A DNA stretch of 7,203 nucleotides from CAYLXN01 sp964586855 (GTDB lineage Bacteria; Patescibacteriota; Saccharimonadia; Saccharimonadales; Saccharimonadaceae): the NCBI GenBank assembly GCA_964586855.1, contig CAZPHO010000026.1, forward strand, positions 1 to 7,203. The letters are read 5' to 3'. The number at the start of each line of letters is the position of its first letter. Position 1 is the stretch's first letter. A program made the position numbers and the translations under genes. Below, piece after piece: positions 5,610 through 7,203 of this stretch. Under the pieces are notes generated by a model. The model made no database searches. It saw only the letters and a program-made list of their open reading frames with translations, and was not told the DNA's origin.

Positions 5610-7203
5610 ATGGGACAAATGCGAGTTCGAAAAGCTTGGCGGTGGAAATACCTAGCTGGGCTTATTGTGGTTGCTGGTAGCTTGCTGGCGGCGCCAATTA
5701 TCAATGATAATATCAAAAACGCCCTGGCGGTAGTAGATGAGATGCCAGCTGAGAAGCCAGAAATTCTGAATCTACGACCTGTTTTGTGGGACGGAGCTAA
5801 TTACAAAGGCTTGGTGGTTGATACTGATTTCAAAAATATCGCCAATCTATCGACGATGGAGGTTGCGGTTGAGCGGGCTGATGGCTCAACTATTTCNNNN
5901 NNNNNNNNNNNNNNNNNNNNNNNNNNNNNNNNNNNNNNNNNNNNNNNNNNNNNNNNNNNNNNNNNNNNNNNNNNNNNNNNNNNNNNNNNNNNNNNNCAAC
6001 TATTTCACAGACGGCTGATGTGGTCTATAAACAGCTTAATTATCTGAGTTTGCTGCCTCCCGACACTCAAGGCCCTACTATCGCTCATCTGAATCCAGCT
6101 GGTGGCGCTGTGGTTGGCGGGCAATACAAAGTTAGTGCGACTGTGACCGACCCATCTGGTGTCAAACCAGGCAGTGTTTACGCTAGGTTCAGAGACGACA
6201 ACGGCAAGGAGCATACTTACTACCTCGACCGCGAGGGGGGAGACCGATATCTATTCAAAGGTAGTCAACACCAACGAAATTGCTTATAAGAAAATCAATA
6301 AGCCTGGTCGAGTGAGCTTCCGAGCGGTTGATAGCTTAGGCAATCCTCGATCGTCAGCTTCCGAGAAGGTTATTGTTGACAATCAAGGGCCAACCATCGA
6401 TATTCATACTCCGGTAGTCAAGTCAACCATTGGCGGTGATTATCGAGTTAGTGCAACTGTTACTGACATCGCAGGTGTAATGGACTCATCGGTCTATGTC
6501 CGATTTCGAGATGATAGTGGCAAAGAATACACCTATTATCTGCAGCGTGAAGCTGGCACTGATGTCTTTTCTAGCGTAGTCAACACTCGGGAGGTTGGCA
6601 ATGGATCTACTGGACCAAATCGAGTAAGCTTCTTTGCTCGTGATAGTTTCGGGACTTCCCGTAGTTCAGTTCGAGACGGTGTCTCAATCGACAATGAAGC
6701 CCCAGCCACTCCGACTGGTTTGGCCTGGAAAAATTCCAAAGGCCAGGCAGTGACGGAAACCAATGATTATAGCGGCACTGCGACCTGGGCGGCTAGCACT
6801 TCTGAGGATGTCAGCCACTACATCTATCGCTACTGGAATGATATTACCGCTAGTCCATATACTGAGACAAAGCCTTATCCGGTTAAAGTAACTGGCACAG
6901 AGTATCGAGGTGTCTTCAACCAAGGAGAGGGTGCTCATTATTTCTGCGTTGCGGCGGTTGATAGATTAGGCAATGTATCTGCTTGCAGTGAGTTTGCGAA
7001 GATCGTTTATGACAAAACGGCTCCTGACTTCAGTCTGGACATTAATTCAACCAATCCTACATCTTTCCGAATCGTTAGCGACGATCGCAGCGAACATTCT
7101 GAATATGTGGTGATTATCAAAAGCCTAGTTGACGCTAGGGAGCAAGAAGTTGAGCGAGGTGATTTTGCTAATCTGCCAGATGGGTTTAAAATCCCAGCTA
7201 ATT
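5610..7203 (+). CDS. Secreted multi-domain Ig-like/FN3-like surface protein, partial; frame broken by a gap and a +1 G
   Basis: The first 95 residues (5610-5896) give a basic N-terminus (RVRKAWRWK), a hydrophobic core (YLAGLIVVAGSLLAAPII) and a likely signal peptidase site after ALA (residue 40). After the N gap the frame resumes at 5999, and after a G run at 6235-6240 it resumes at 6240 and stays open to the window edge. In order the protein has an unrecognised N-terminal domain, two tandem Ig-like repeats (6071-6386, 6387-6698), an FN3-like domain with two cysteines (6699-7019) and the start of another domain. ATG 5610 and ATG 5619 are both possible: AAGGA lies 2 bases before the first and 11 before the second. 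The size is unknown because the 3' end is missing. Export to the cell surface and an adhesion role are inferred from the architecture. The break is probably a sequence artefact or a slippage site, not decay. Confidence 0.8.
5887..5896 (+). repeat. 10-base contig-end overlap, left copy
   Basis: CAACTATTTC immediately before the gap is repeated exactly at 5997-6006 immediately after it. Both copies are read in the same codon phase (Thr-Ile-Ser) in the frames that are open on each side, as expected for two contigs ending in the same bases. Confidence 0.9.
5897..5996. other. Assembly gap of exactly 100 N
   Basis: The run has the round length commonly used as a scaffold placeholder for unknown gap size. 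Both edges carry the same ten bases, so the real sequence may have no missing bases at all. Confidence 0.97.
5997..6006 (+). repeat. 10-base contig-end overlap, right copy
   Basis: This is the second copy of CAACTATTTC, directly after the gap. Removing one copy plus the 100 N (110 bases) joins the frame of 5610 with the frame open after the gap, giving ...DGSTISQTADVVYKQ.... Confidence 0.9.
6071..6386 (+). repeat. Tandem Ig-like repeat 1 (about 105 residues)
   Basis: The repeat starts GPTIAHLNPAGG, has YKVSATVTDPSGV, then SVYARFRDDNGKEHTYYLDREG, VVNTNEI, a GRVSFRAVDSLGN strand and ends VIVDNQ. It aligns along its whole length with the next unit. The reading frame shifts inside it at the G run 6235-6240. 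Confidence 0.85.
6387..6698 (+). repeat. Tandem Ig-like repeat 2 (104 residues)
   Basis: The repeat starts GPTIDIHTPVV, has YRVSATVTDIAGV, SVYVRFRDDSGKEYTYYLQREAG, VVNTREV, RVSFFARDSFG and ends VSIDNE. The match to repeat 1 is strong in the VSATVTD, VRFRDD.GKE.TYYL.RE and VVNT.E blocks. The fold is probably an Ig-like beta sandwich, as VTD..GV and the closing D.A.D..G are usual there. Confidence 0.85.
6699..7019 (+). other. FN3-like domain of the secreted protein
   Basis: The segment opens APATPTGLAWKN, has a SGTATWAASTSEDVSHYIYRYW strand pair and ends HYFCVAAVDRLGNVSACSEF followed by VYDKTAP. PxxPxxLxW at the start and the Y.F.V.AVD..GN.S close are typical of fibronectin type III-like modules. 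Two cysteines (in YFC and SAC) could form a disulfide outside the cell. Confidence 0.7.

Noticed and set aside
5596..5655. 19-codon frame from ATG 5596 overlapping the start of the secreted protein
   Set aside because: It is out of frame with the signal peptide, has no ribosome site and no protein-like pattern; the AAAAGGA inside it serves the main gene.
6020..6289. Stand-alone 89-codon gene starting at GTG 6020
   Set aside because: It is the middle part of the larger protein: frame-matched to 5610 once the gap overlap is collapsed, and cut off only by the extra G at 6235-6240.
6536..6938. - strand frames under the Ig/FN3 region
   Set aside because: The + strand zero frame is open throughout and matches tandem repeats; the - strand frames show no motif.

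Overview
The window reads as chromosomal sequence from a small-genome bacterium of the Candidate Phyla Radiation, most likely Candidatus Saccharibacteria (TM7). That placement is inference. It rests on a type 2 (eukaryote-like) isoleucyl-tRNA synthetase, compact genes all on the + strand, very short or absent 5' leaders, and large Ig-like surface proteins. None of the reading frames carries an in-frame TGA, so the standard bacterial code fits and the UGA=Gly lineages (Gracilibacteria, Absconditabacteria) are unlikely.

Layout. Bases 1-1308 are the C-terminal part of ileS, closed by a perfect hairpin terminator (1322-1357). A stand-alone gene (1451-2842) encodes a membrane-anchored exported protein: one N-terminal transmembrane helix, two InlB-type B-repeats, a charged linker, a BIG2 Ig-like domain and an unrecognised C-terminal region. 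A 195-base spacer (2843-3037) holds a hairpin, a possible decayed reading frame and a promoter. Next is a two-gene unit: a ZIP-family metal transporter (3038-3772), apparently translated from a leaderless mRNA, and a metallo-beta-lactamase-fold hydrolase (3809-4681). A good extended -10 promoter (4706-4714) then drives a PglC-type sugar-phosphate transferase (4804-5433), preceded by a 24-codon upstream reading frame in the same frame. The window ends inside a secreted multi-Ig protein (5610 to beyond 7203).

The last gene looks broken in the raw sequence, but two local problems explain this. First, a 100-N scaffold gap (5897-5996) is flanked by the same 10 bases on both sides; collapsing the duplicate restores the frame. 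Second, a run of six G (6235-6240) carries one G too many compared with the frame of the tandem sister repeat; removing one restores an open frame to the window edge. The reconstructed protein has a signal peptide, two tandem Ig-like repeats of about 105 residues and an FN3-like domain.

The genes together are weighted to the cell envelope: two exported Ig-like proteins, a membrane glycan-initiating transferase and a metal transporter. This would suit a host-attached lifestyle, but no gene here proves it.
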